Positions 43,361-54,030 of a DNA stretch of 64,000 nucleotides are shown here, piece by piece. Source of the stretch: Amyelois transitella (Eukaryota > Arthropoda > Insecta > Lepidoptera > Pyralidae). The stretch covers positions 10,835,001 to 10,899,000 of the forward strand of contig NC_083514.1 in assembly GCF_032362555.1 (NCBI RefSeq), read 5' to 3'. Every line of letters starts with the position of its first letter. Position 1 is the stretch's first letter. Below the pieces are notes generated by a model. That model ran no database searches. It was not told the DNA's origin and was given only the letters and a program-made list of their open reading frames with translations. The position numbers were made by a program, and so were the translations under genes.

Positions 43361-44559
43361 AAAATATTTTGGAAACCTTCTGCTACACTCATAGCGAATG
43401 CGTTTTAAAAGAGCAATCTTAAACATCCACTCTTTGCCTTAAAATTCTAAAACATCTTTGAGCCACCGTCGTTGAATAGAGAAAGTGAATCATCCCCAAA
43501 AGATCCGTTAATGAATAGAAACAATGTGATTTTTCGAAACTCTTTTCCTTATGGAATCAATATGCCAATGCTGCTAGCCTTCTGGGCACACCACACACTC
43601 ATGTAGTTTGGTACTATGCTATGATGATACACAGAAAATATTAGGAATAATATTATGAAATAAGGCAAAAGGCAATCATATTAATTAAATTTAAATATTT
43701 GCTGCAGCATTCAGTAATGGCAAACTAACATGACGACCACTAGGTGACAGGCATCGAATGGGTACATTTACCAGCCTAATCTTGAAATTTATGAAGTTGT
43801 AATATAAATCTAACTTAGTCTGCTGTTAAATGTAACTTAGTCTCTTTAATCCTTTTCCTTCTATTTACGTTGAGTTCTATACTGCCCTTCCAAAGCTTTT
43901 AAATAAAATAATATTAGGTTGACGTATGCTTTACAAACTTTTGGTCAAGGCCGTAAAGTTTTATGAATTGCGATGGGGTGAACTGTACTATTAAAAGTTA
44001 CGTAGGTTATTATATTAAACTTTATATTTGAAGCCATGTGTTTATAGCGAAGCTCCAACATTGTTTTGAATGACGAAACCTGTTTTTATCTCTGATAATC
44101 GGATTCACGAGACAATGGGATTCGAATGATAAAATATTATTCAGTATGCAAAGGCCAAAGCCTCGGGCTTCCCGGCAGAACGTCGCTTCGTTATAAAAAT
44201 CAATAGCATTAGTAAGTCCGTACAAACGAATTATACGAATCTCGTTGTGTGCGTCGCCAGGCTTCTGGTGTGCGGGAAACAAAAAAACCACCAGCGAAAT
44301 TCTTGTAATAAAAATCAATCGGAGCGGAGAGAGAAGGCGCCGTGCGGGGCGCCGACTGGTCGGGCGGGGGCCCACCCCAGCCTCCACTCTCTGCATACCT
44401 ACACTCGCTATACTGCATCAAACCTCCCTACCCTACTGAGCCATCGCATATATTGTAACTCACTTTCTTACCCTCCAAACTTTAGTACTCTAACTTTTAG
44501 TGCAACTTGGAAAGTGCTCTTATTCATCAATCATCAAAGGAAACTAGTTTCAGTCGAGA
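43361..44559. other. lola-psq intergenic sequence, right half
   Basis: No BTB or other coding exon recognised. GC content rises from about 44300. Opposed open frames at 44022-44439 look like random GC-rich frames. Confidence 0.35.
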
Positions 44560-44851
44560 TGCAAATATAGCAAACGCGATCGCAGGCGGGGGTAGGCATG
44601 CCGCGCGGCCGGTTCCCGGCTAAAAGGCGTTTGTTTTTATTTCTTCGGCGCGGAAAAAAATCAGCACGCGCCGCCCTGCACCTCCTAAACATGCGCCACG
44701 CAGCGACGCAGACTCGGCCGGGTGTGTGCCGAATTCACTTTCATTTGCGACATCTCATCGTCTCCCGAAGGTCAAGTTGCAGTGTTTTCCGCGTCCGCGT
44801 TGCATGTGTGACGCGGACGAGCGTTTGCGGCGGCTTCCGCTGACCGACTAG
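44560..44851 (+). promoter_or_regulatory. Probable psq promoter and 5'UTR exon
   Basis: A GC-rich island in AT-rich DNA, with an insect-initiator-like TCAGTC at 44550-44555 and a strong donor GACTAG|GTGAGTGAG after 44851. The first psq coding exon starts at an acceptor (45603), so a 5'UTR exon upstream is required; this is the best candidate. A second initiator-like TCAGTT lies at about 45392. Confidence 0.4.
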
Positions 44852-45606
44852 GTGAGTGAGTGAATTTCGCGCCCTCATCGCGGCTCTCGTTTCCCTCGCG
44901 TTTATCGGCGCCCGTTTTACACCGTCCTTCGTCGGGAAGACGGTGAAAGTGAATGTATCGGTACGCTAGAAAAGGCACGGATACTCCGAGAGGGTTAGCC
45001 GCGAAACTTTACATTCACTAAAACCGCGAAAGGTGATGCGCACTGTTCTTCACTCTATTGGCCTAGTCCTAGAGTCGCATATAGTGTGGATACCTGTGGC
45101 GATAAAGTTTTGAATTAAGCACGCGGGAACTTTAAAGGCGATAGAAGTTTCGGTAGCTAAGTTTTTATCGACGCATAGTCTCGTTCTTGTTGTTGCGGGT
45201 GAGGGAGGGGCGAAAACAAATGGAATTAAAAAAGTCGCGGAGACTGCCGTGTGCGAATGAGAGGGAACCGACTTTGTACTCTTCATTTGTGCACCAATCG
45301 AGAAAAAATTCAATAAAGCTCGCTTCCTTTTGTCTAATTGCCTATGTAAACGTACTTATAACTGTGACTGTTCGATTCCTGCGACGCAACATTCAGTTGT
45401 GAAAATGGGGGATAGCGTTCGTCATTTCACAATTGGCAGTACAAGTAAATGGAATACAGATAAACAATACACAACTTTTATTAAACTTTACACAAGTATT
45501 AAGTAGTTTTAAAAGTAACCGTTTGTTTGACATATTCGATTATTTTTTTTATAAATGTATATTTTTTTTTTATTATTATTATTAACCCTGGTGTGGTTTT
45601 TAGGAG

Positions 45607-48600
45607 ATGCCTGGTAACGGAGCAGCTCAAATAAAATGCGAACCACTATCGGATGACGACGACAGCAATTCTTTCGCTCACGGGTTTTTAGCCAATCAGG
45701 TAAGAGTAAGTCTTAATATGTAAGTACTTGTCAGTGTTCATACTGCGCGAGTATGCTAGCAAACCGTGCTAGTGTTAAGGCACTGTTTTATTATTTTGTA
45801 GTTATTACTGGAGATGGACAAATGCCCGGGAATTTAATGCAAATTGGGAAAATTCCCAATAGATATATTACTTCCAAGGCATTTATTGGGAATTTTCCCA
45901 ATTGGCCTTAAATGCCCGGGCATTTGCCCATCTCTAGTTATTACTTTAAGTGAAAACTGGACGGATTTTTATGGCCTGTGTGTTAATTAAATTTGTAATG
46001 CAAAATTATTGTTTTTGTGCCATAAATTTTTGTTTAAAATTTTAGGTCTTTTAATATTTTTTCCGTAATTGTCTTGTGTCCAAATGATACCCAACCATAA
46101 CATGCCCTAAAAATAAATGGCTAAAAATGTGTTCGATTTATTTATATGTAAACACGCGATGTTTGACACACTGGATGTCTGATGAGACACGAGATGTCTT
46201 ATACACGTGTTGTGAGACAAGCGAAGTCTGTCATATGACTGATGATTCATAAGTTGTCTGAGACACTGTCTGAAGCACATTATGTCTTATGAGACATGTG
46301 ATGGATTTCACGTGACGAAATTTTGAATATAGCGTTATAAGGGAAGGCTTTATTCAGTGTCTTCGAGAAAATAATTTTTCGTTTTAAAACTAACGTAGGT
46401 ATTGTCACTGGGACGGCTCGTCAAATCAGAACATGTCTGCAGACCTGATGATGGAGTGCCACAAATACTACAGCATTTACAGGTAAATACATACATACAT
46501 ATAGTCACATCTTTATCCATTGCGGGGTAGACAGAGCTAACAGTTATGAAAAGACTAAAAGGCCACGTTTAGCCGTTGAATTAATTATATTTCCTATTGT
46601 ATTAGGCTTCAAGGAAATTAAATTACTTATATAAATTTCAATATTAGAAGTGCGACACGTGTACTAGATAGATATCGTGGACAGGACTTAAAAAGAGTTT
46701 TTAAGTAAGAGTAGCCTCTTTTTTGTAATGAGTCAGCACAGTTTTCCATTTCAAATGAAGTTTGGGTATTATTAATTTATTACAATGAAGGTCACTATAT
46801 TTTTCATGTTATCTAATAAAAATCATGATATCTTCAAACTTTATTAGGTTATCCCGGGCTTTTAATGACAAAATATATTTTTTGTGAACAATGACGTCAG
46901 AGCACAGATAATTAAAAGACCAACATGGCGGACAGCGATGTCGTTCGTTTTTTAAAAGTATGATTTCAAATAAATTTTTGACACTAAATGTATTTAAAAA
47001 AAAGATGTTTTTGGTTAAAATAACAAATATGAACTATTTAGGACCAACTTGAAAAACGAGTCAAGTAGCTTACCGAGATTCTAATAGTGACAGCTTGCTA
47101 GCGAATCACCTCCAAGAGGAATCCCAATTTTCTAAGCCTATGGCTTAGTCGCCTTTTACGACATCCACGGAAATGGAGTGGTCCTATTTTTTTTTCTATT
47201 GGTGTCGGGAACCACACGGCACATTAAATACGTGATAATCAAAAGTATGATAGGCTTCCCCATCAGTCCGAAGGCTTGGAGGAGTTGGCACCGCTGGCGC
47301 CGGCGGGGCCCGCGGCGACGCCTGTCTGCGTGAAGCAGGAGCCCTCGGACGCAGCCCCGGCCTCCGCCTTGGAAACGCTGGAACCGGCGCCCCATGCCAC
47401 GGTAAGTAGTGGCAAAATGGACAACAACTTACTGGAAACATACATACATACAGTCACGTCTATATCCCTTTCTCTACTTATGTTTGTAGATATAACTTAG
47501 ATAGATAGATATTATTTTATTGGAGCACTAACTGTGCCCGCGACTTCGTCCGCGTGAAATAGTTATTTTGGGCACCATTGAAGCCCTCAAGGATGAATAA
47601 TTTTCCCCGTTTTTGTTACATTTTCCATTATTTCTTCGCTCCTAATAGTTGCAGCGTGATATTACCTATATAGCCTAAAGCCTTTCTCAATAAATGTTCT
47701 ATTCAACACAAAAATATTTTTTCAATTCGAACCAGTAGTTCCTGAGATTAGCGCAAACAAACAAACAAACTCTTCAGCTTTATAATATTAGAATAGATTA
47801 AATACCTACAAGTAAATAACTTAAAAATCTTAGACTTATATGCTATCAAAAATGTTCCACTCAGCTTTATGTCATGACATGGTCATGTTTTTCGTACAGG
47901 GCTCCACTCTTCTCGACAGGCATATGTCCATGCTGTGCTCCCCCGAAGAGCCTGACTCCTCTGACTTCATGCCTCTGCTGGCGGTCAAAGATGAACCACT
48001 GTCCGAAGGCGGTACGTATTCTATGACTTAATACCTATGTGTGGTTGAGCCGTGTGGCACTTTAAAATAAGACCACACCATCTCTCTCCCATCGATGTCG
48101 TAAAAGGTGACTAAGTAATATTTACAACAAAAAGTAAAATTTACCCTTCTGGCAAAGGTTGCGGAGGTCGGACGGGAATCATTTTGTGTAAAAAATACTA
48201 ACTGACTTACCCAATCCAGGCCAGGGCGCAAAGGCTCACACCGGGCTCCACTACGGAGAGATTAGGACCACGATCAAAGATAGGAGGAAAAGTAACTAAT
48301 TCCTAGAAATCTGAAAATGTAACTTATAGATTCCGATTTCAATTAAGAAATACAGATTTTTTTTATAATAGGTTCTTTTATCTAAATTTTATTTGCCTTC
48401 AAAAGGCGTCCTAATTTAATTTAAATATCGCCAATGTTAGTAAGGTACTTAAGTGTACCTTATCTTCAATATTATTATATCCTATTCAGAACAACAACAC
48501 TACAGCGGCGAGGACACCAGCGACTCGTGCGGCACCCAACCCGAGCCGGCCCCCAGGGCGAGCCCCAAAACCTGGACGCAGAAGGATATGGAGAACGCGC

Positions 48601-51600
48601 TCGAGGCGCTGCGGAAACATAACATGAGTCTCACTAAGGTAAACTAGATGGCGCTAGTTGTAACTTGCGAGAGAATGAATAATTCAAGAATTAATCAATC
48701 TATTCTTTATATTATCTATTTTTTTATATTTCAAGATCATGACATTTCGTAAAAGGCGACTAAGGGTTAGACTTATAAACTAGGGATTCTTATTTTAGGC
48801 GATGGGCTAGCAACCTGTCACTATTAGAATCTCAATTCTATCATCAAGCCAAATATCTGAACGTGGCTTATCAGTCTTTTCGGACTGTCGGCTCTGTCTA
48901 CCCCCAAGGGATATACATGTGACTATATGTATGTATGTGTCATGACTTTGAGAAGGTAGGTAGAATAGGCTTTTTGCGCGTACAGAATCAAAAAATTGGC
49001 TATCTTTACAACAACGCCCGTAAAGGTTTGTAATAAATGACACAATTATTTGTTTAGAACAAAATAACGGCGGTAACTAAAGTTCCTCAACAAACCTAGG
49101 TATTACAAGTGGTACCCAACATATAAGTTGAATCAAAATGACTGCCCCGTTGTCTCTGCAAGTGCAATAAGACCTCGTAAAGTTTATTAAACGGATAGCG
49201 AGTAGGTCGCCATAATGAGAATTAGTCCAAATGCGCCAAATGTTCTTACGGCACATTTTTTCTTTTTATAAATATCCCTATCAATAAAATCGTGTATCAG
49301 GCTTCAGCGACATACGGCATTCCGTCGACGACGCTCTGGCAGCGAGCACACCGGCTCGGCATCGACACGCCGAAGAAGGAAGGCACCTCCAAGTCGTGGA
49401 GTGAAGCTGATCTCAGGGGAGCCCTGCACGCATTACGAGCGGGAGCAATTTCCGCCAATAAGGCTAGCAAAGCCTACGGTAAGAGTTGAATTACGGTGAT
49501 CATCATACCATTATTCTCTTTGAGGTTGTTTACATCTTGGAGAGCGGGGCTAGCATGGCATGTGCGATTTCTTTTTGTCACGCGATAAACTATCGCTATT
49601 TCGCTTTTTATAATAACGTGAAACGTGACAGCGATAGTTTATCCAGCGAGATAAATACGACGTCGCGCGTGTCGTGCTATCTCCGCAGAATTAGTTTAAA
49701 TTCACGATTCAGTTAAGTCTGATCCCCGTGACTCTGGCAATAAAAGATTCTTACCTACAAGTTACAGCTACGATCATTCTTCTGAAGCAAAATTCTTTTG
49801 AAGTCGTCATCGTCCTCATGGCAAATGTTTCGGTTTTGGTCCTCACTGAGGGGGAAGGGGAACGTTTTGTAGGATCTGAGGGCACAAAACTAGTCTGTAA
49901 TGAAAATTACGAGTATGTATGTAGCGGGAGCGATGATTCGGCTCGACCGCCACCAAAGGAAAGATCTTCCGCCAGGCTAGATTTGATGCCTGGGGAACCG
50001 CGGCTTCGACGATGTTGAGTCGGAGGTTGTATTTATGCTACAATCCGTCTTTGTTTTCGCGATTTAGACTCTTCGTTGCTGTTAACTGAGCGCGTCATTT
50101 TCTTCGCTATGATTGACAGTTGGTGTGTGACATCAGTGATGTCACCACATGTCTTTATTAAACCACTATAAACTACTGGCCAGGGATCCCCAGCAGCACG
50201 CTGTACAAGATAGCTCGCCGCGAGGGCATCCGGCTCGCGGCGCCCTTCAACGCGGCGCCCACCGCGTGGCGGCGCGCCGACCTGCAGCGCGCGCTCGACG
50301 CCATCCGCTGCGGCGCCAGCTCCGTGCAGCGCGCCGCCTCGCAGTTCGGGATACCCACAGGTCAGGCGGTCTAACTCTTTAACGTTACAGAGACATCTAG
50401 CAGCGTCCGAGGAAGTTCAGCGGGAAGGAATATGCCTCCCTTTTTTCTCTGTCTTAACACAAGAGTGTATACATACATATGGTCACGTCTATATCCCTTG
50501 CGGGGTAGACAGAGCCAACAGTCTTGAAAAGACCACTCGCCACGCTCAGCTATTTGTATCAATAGACAGTTCAGTATCAATTCCATCGAGACACCATGTA
50601 GCTGGACGTGGTCTTTCAGTCTTTTCAACCGTTAGCTCAGTCTACCCCGCAATTCAGAATTGATATTGACTATTTGAAGGGCTCCTCGCGGCGAGCTATC
50701 TTGTATAGCGTGCTGCTGGGGATCCCTGGCCAGTAGTTGTACTTAATACAAGAGTGTATATTTAGTTTTATTTAGTTAGCTCGACCGCCTATAAACAAAA
50801 TAATATAGCATATTACAGATAAATAAAGCAAATAGTTGAAAGCTCTTGGATTTGTGACATTTCAAATGTCATAGGCATATGTGTGATAGTATTGAGTGAT
50901 TTGGCCCCTAGCAATTATTCATAAATACATACATACATAATACATGCTTACAAACTTGGGATTCTTTTTTAGGCGATGGGCCAGCAACCTGTCACTAGTT
51001 GAACCTCAATTCTATCATTAAGCCAAATAGCTGAACGTGGCCATTTAGTCTTTTAAGATTGTTGGCTCTGTCTACCCCGCAAGGGATATAGACGTGACCA
51101 TATGTATGTATATACATACATATTAACACTGCTATATCCCCTGCGGTGTAGACTGAGCTAACGGATGAAAAGACTGAAAGGCCACGTCCAGCTACATGGT
51201 GTCACGATGAAATTGAGATTCAAATTGGGAGTGGTTGCTAGCCCATCGCCTACAAGAGGAATCCCATATTTATAAGCCTGTGCTTCAATCGCATTTTACG
51301 ACATCCATGGGAAAGATACGGAGTGCTTCTATTCTAAAGTGCCAAAAACACACGAAACTTATTCAATATATTTCTATTGGAGAAAGACGTCTATAGGTCT
51401 TCTGTAAATTCTTCTACCGATTGAGAAAATGTTGACTAAATGCACAATTTCCAGGCACTCTGTATGGTCGCTGCAAACGCGAGGGTATCGAGTTGTCTCG
51501 CTCCAATCCCACTCCTTGGTCGGAAGACGCCATGGGGGAGGCGTTAGAAGCTGTCAGGTAATCCAACACTATTGAGAAGTTATGCTAATGCTAGCAAAAT

Positions 51601-53280
51601 ACAAAAAGAATGCAAGCTATTGCTCGCGGTCGAGTTTTCAGAATAGAATTATCATCATTATTTGTCGTCCGTGGGGAATGAATGAATAACTCTTCATTCC
51701 ACATTTAAGTAATACTTTAGTACAAATTTTATTTAGTTTTTGTTACGGTCGAAGTTGACGTGTGCCCACGATCTAGAAGCGAAATTGGTTATTATAGTTA
51801 GAACTTTACCAATATCTCGGCAAAATCTTAATAAACCTATTACTCATTATACAAACAAGGTCTCAGTACAAAGCATAAGTTCATTTTTTTGAGTTAATAA
51901 ATACAAACTTAGTAGCCCCTTTGGTGATCTGAGGGGTTAATGCGAGTTTTACTCGATCAAACGCGTCTAGAAAGTAAACGCGAATTTGTATGTGATTTGA
52001 TCAGCGCCACCTAGTGGTAACGCGATGGCATTAATGCAATTCCAAACGAATTTTTGCAGAACTATTCATTATTTGTTTTAGGGTAGGACAAATGTCAATA
52101 AACCAAGCAGCCATCCACTTCAACCTGCCTTACTCCTCGCTGTATGGCAGATTCAAACGATGCAAGTACCAAATGCAGGTGAGGAGTCATTAGTATTTTT
52201 TTTTATTTTAACCGATAGACGGACATATTAAAAATTAATTGTTTTTTTTTTACCACGACACCCGTAGACCGGTTATAGTCAAGACACGGTATATAATGTT
52301 CACAGGATAGCACAGAGGAAAGTAGATAGATGAAGATACAATGCGATAGAGAAAGGATGAAAGTTCTCTTTAATACGATATAAACTAAAACTAATGTAAT
52401 AAGAAAGTGGGTAGGTGGATAACAATTACGCGACGTACAAACAAGTATGCGTTTCGCGTCTCAGTGAATTTTAGACTGATGTCGCTGTGGCATCGCTACT
52501 CCGGCGCATCACTACGCCCCACACAAAACCGTTGTTCGGGAGGCGACGAGCGCGTCGGAAGAGTCGATGCTCCGTTGTCGATATCGATGTCAACAATGTG
52601 GTACACAACACAATATTTAAATAATCCGACTTAGATATAGTTTAATTATATATGTGGGTTGTAATATTAGCTTAATTTGAGTAATTAATTGTAAATAATA
52701 ATAAGTTGTAAATGATATATATTAACATAATCCGACTTATAGTTTAATTATATATGTGGGTTGTAATATTAGCTTAATTTGAGTAATTAATTGTAAATAA
52801 TAATAAGTTGTAAATGATATATATTAACTACAAAATATGAATCGTTTTAATTTGTGTGAGGTAGCCTTCAATACAAACCAAACAAATAATTTAGTTTAAA
52901 TGACATTAATAGTTTAAATTCATTTCTTTATTCCTATCCTTCTACGAAAATTTGTATCCTATTAGAAAATGGTAAAATAATCTGTTCCCTACTTTCTTGC
53001 GACATCTCATGTACCCTTAGGTTAATAAATTTTATACAAATTAATAATTTAGAATTTAATTTTTTTTACACTCAAGTTTATATCAATTTTTCAGACACTT
53101 CAACCAATGTCGCAAACAGATCAAAAGCCAATAGAAATGGAGCAGACGTGCCAACCGCACGAGGTTTTCTACCAACATCCGGAGCAGTACATGCAACCTA
53201 CAGATATGATGGAACAAAACATTCAAAATATTCCAATGTTCGATTACCAGGCGTACTATCAAAATGGAGTCGTCAGTTGA
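45607..53280 (+). CDS. psq: pipsqueak (psq), four psq-type HTH domains, no BTB seen
   Basis: Ten coding exons: 45607-45699, 46399-46482, 47267-47401, 47900-48011, 48490-48638, 49301-49478, 50184-50360, 51455-51557, 52082-52178 and 53095-53280. They total 1314 nt (437 aa plus TGA) with all phases matching. Family knowledge: Pipsqueak is a nuclear GAGA-binding factor linked to Polycomb and to EGFR, Toll and growth pathways; BTB and BTB-less isoforms exist in flies. Seen here: MPGNGAAQIKCEPLSDDDD, several K-x-E-P sumoylation-like sites (VKQEP, VKDEP), and four psq repeats at about 168-212, 222-266, 277-321 and 329-373, each with a GIPSTTLWQR-type recognition segment. The Gln/Met-rich tail ends YQAYYQNGVVS. 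The first exon runs GAG-ATG from its acceptor, so a BTB isoform could be joined upstream. Exon 2 (28 codons, phase 0/0) may be a cassette. Confidence 0.93.
45809..45936. mobile_element. hAT-type MITE with 8-bp target duplication
   Basis: 128 bp in psq intron 1. Ends TGGAGATGGACAAATGCCCG and, reversed, TAGAGATGGGCAAATGCCCG. A second inverted pair (ATTGGGAAAATTCCCAAT and ATTGGGAATTTTCCCAAT) lies inside. Flanked by GTTATTAC at 45801-45808 and 45937-45944. The TIR type and 8-bp duplication are those of the hAT superfamily. Confidence 0.85.
46160..46310. repeat. Imperfect GAGACA/GATGTCT repeat cluster
   Basis: Many degenerate repeats of GAGACA(n)GATGTCT spaced 15-25 bp in psq intron 1. No fixed unit length. 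Non-coding. Confidence 0.5.
46490..46580 (-). mobile_element. Family A 3'-end fragment
   Basis: TACATACATACATATAGTC, CATTGCGGGGTAGACAGAG, GAAAAGACTAAAAGGCCACG. It starts 8 bp behind the donor of psq exon 2. Confidence 0.6.
47085..47222 (-). mobile_element. Family A 5'-half fragment
   Basis: GTGACAGCTTGCTAGCG, GAGGAATCCC, CGCCTTTTACGACATCC and CCACACGGCAC. It lies about 45 bp before the acceptor of psq exon 3. Confidence 0.65.
47528..47797 (-). mobile_element. Helitron, about 270 bp
   Basis: Same body as the 36740 copy. Its 3' tip has decayed from CTAG to TTAG, and the 5' end reads TCTATTCTAATATTATAAAG. Antisense to psq, in intron 3. Confidence 0.7.
48044..48130 (+). mobile_element. Family A 5'-end fragment
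   Basis: GCCGTGTGGCACTTTAAAAT, CATCGATGTCGTAAAAGGTG. About 85 bp, some 35 bp behind the psq exon 4 donor. Confidence 0.55.
48135..48245 (-). repeat. Family D fragment
   Basis: On the minus strand CTGGATTGGGTAAGTCAGTT, then ACCTCCGCAACCTTTGCC. Same family as 42045. Confidence 0.5.
48740..48940 (+). mobile_element. Family A SINE-like repeat, 5' end missing
   Basis: TCGTAAAAGGCGACTAAGGG, GGCGATGGGCTAGCAACC, GAACGTGGCTTATCAG, CTATATGTATGTATG. In psq intron 5. Confidence 0.65.
49544..49686. mobile_element. Foldback element (MITE-like), copy 2
   Basis: 143 bp in psq intron 6. Ends GCGGGGCTAGCATGGCATGT and, reversed, GCGGAGATAGCACGACACGC. The inner pair is GCGATAAACTATCGC and GCGATAGTTTATCC. Homologous to 42605-42742. 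Confidence 0.7.
49920..50092 (-). repeat. Unclassified repeat shared with a lola intron
   Basis: The reverse complement aligns with 35990-36187. It ends about 90 bp before psq exon 7. A 17-nt palindrome TGACATCA-G-TGATGTCA follows at 50128-50144. Confidence 0.6.
50470..50555 (-). mobile_element. Family A 3'-end fragment inside a rearranged insert
   Basis: CATACATATGGTCACGTC, CCCTTGCGGGGTAGACAGAG, CAACAGTCTTGAAAAGACC. First part of the complex insertion in psq intron 7 (about 50472-50741). Confidence 0.6.
50575..50652 (+). repeat. Inverted copy of the family A copy at 51139-51217
   Basis: It shares the private variants of that copy (GACACCATGTAGCTGGACGT, GTTAGCTCAGTCTA) in reverse complement, with only a handful of differences over ~78 bp. 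This suggests local templating rather than an independent insertion. Confidence 0.55.
50684..50738 (-). repeat. Inverted copy of the psq exon 7 5' end and acceptor
   Basis: The reverse complement is identical to 50171-50225 over 55 nt except one base. It includes the acceptor (CTGGCCAG) and the first 42 nt of exon 7. The lone mismatch becomes a G-U pair in RNA. The arms are separated by 458 nt. Confidence 0.9.
50935..51115 (+). mobile_element. Family A copy, left arm of an inverted pair
   Basis: GCTTACAAACTTGGGATTC, TAGGCGATGGGCCAGCAACC, CAAGGGATATAGACGTGACC, TATGTATGTATA. It faces the next copy tail-to-tail. Confidence 0.7.
51110..51350 (-). mobile_element. Family A copy, right arm of an inverted pair
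   Basis: TATACATACATATTAACAC, CCCCTGCGGTGTAGACTGAG, CCACGTCCAGCTACATGG, ACGACATCCATGGGAAAG. It ends about 100 bp before psq exon 8. Confidence 0.7.
52621..52828. repeat. Tandem duplication, units of 106 and 102 bp
   Basis: 52621-52726 and 52727-52828 are the same sequence (ATAATCCGACTTA ... GATATATATTAAC). The second lacks 4 nt (GATA) and is otherwise essentially identical, so recent. In psq intron 9. Confidence 0.9.
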
Positions 53281-54030
53281 GAGTACGGGGCCTCTTATGG
53301 GGAGGCCCCTTGACCCATCCGGGGTCGAAATGGCTGTGTGTTTTAACGTTATTTTACCTGGCAAAGCCAAAAGAAGGGTCACGAATTTACAGTATTTTAA
53401 TTTTTCATCTCGGTAAAGAAATTGCGACAAACCTGTAATCTTTTGTAGGTAGCGCTAAAGTTGCGCAGGCGAAGGTACCTATTATTTTTATTGAAGCATT
53501 TGGTAATACAAGTATTGTGTTAATTGTTTGAATTGGTTATCAACAGTTGAGGGGTTAAGTAAAAATTATTGTTCATCCTTATACACTTATGCTTATTTGT
53601 TGATAGTATGTTTGGCATTGCAAGCCAGAATAGAGAGAAAGAGAAGATGTAAAGGCTACATGGTTGTTTCAAAATGGTTAGTGATTTTGAAACTGTTTGT
53701 AAGATAAGTTAGGCTAAGCCAGTAGTGAACTGCTAGATTTAGTTTTAAGAGAAACTGCCATTACTAACGAAAATACGTAATTTTTGAGGGTTGATAAGTT
53801 TTAGAGTGTAAAGTTATTCTTCCGTGCCATAATACTTACGTAAGTTGGGAGACGATATCGTCTATTTTTCTGTATATTTTTAAAAATTACGTAGTGAAAA
53901 ATATTATGTTTGTAGTAAGGTATGTCCAAATGATATCCGTACTATTTTAATGTGATAGATTTAAAATTTTTATGTACTATTTCAAAATTATTTTTAATTA
54001 TTGTACGTATAACGCCATCTGTTAAGACAA
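53281..54030. other. psq 3'UTR, first part
   Basis: A GC hairpin (stem GGGGCCTC/GAGGCCCC, 53287-53309) follows 6 nt after the stop. The rest is AT-rich without a coding frame. Confidence 0.5.

Noticed and set aside
44022-44439. Overlapping frames on both strands before psq (up to 124 codons)
   Set aside because: GC-rich promoter-like DNA; no BTB or other motif, no codon pattern.
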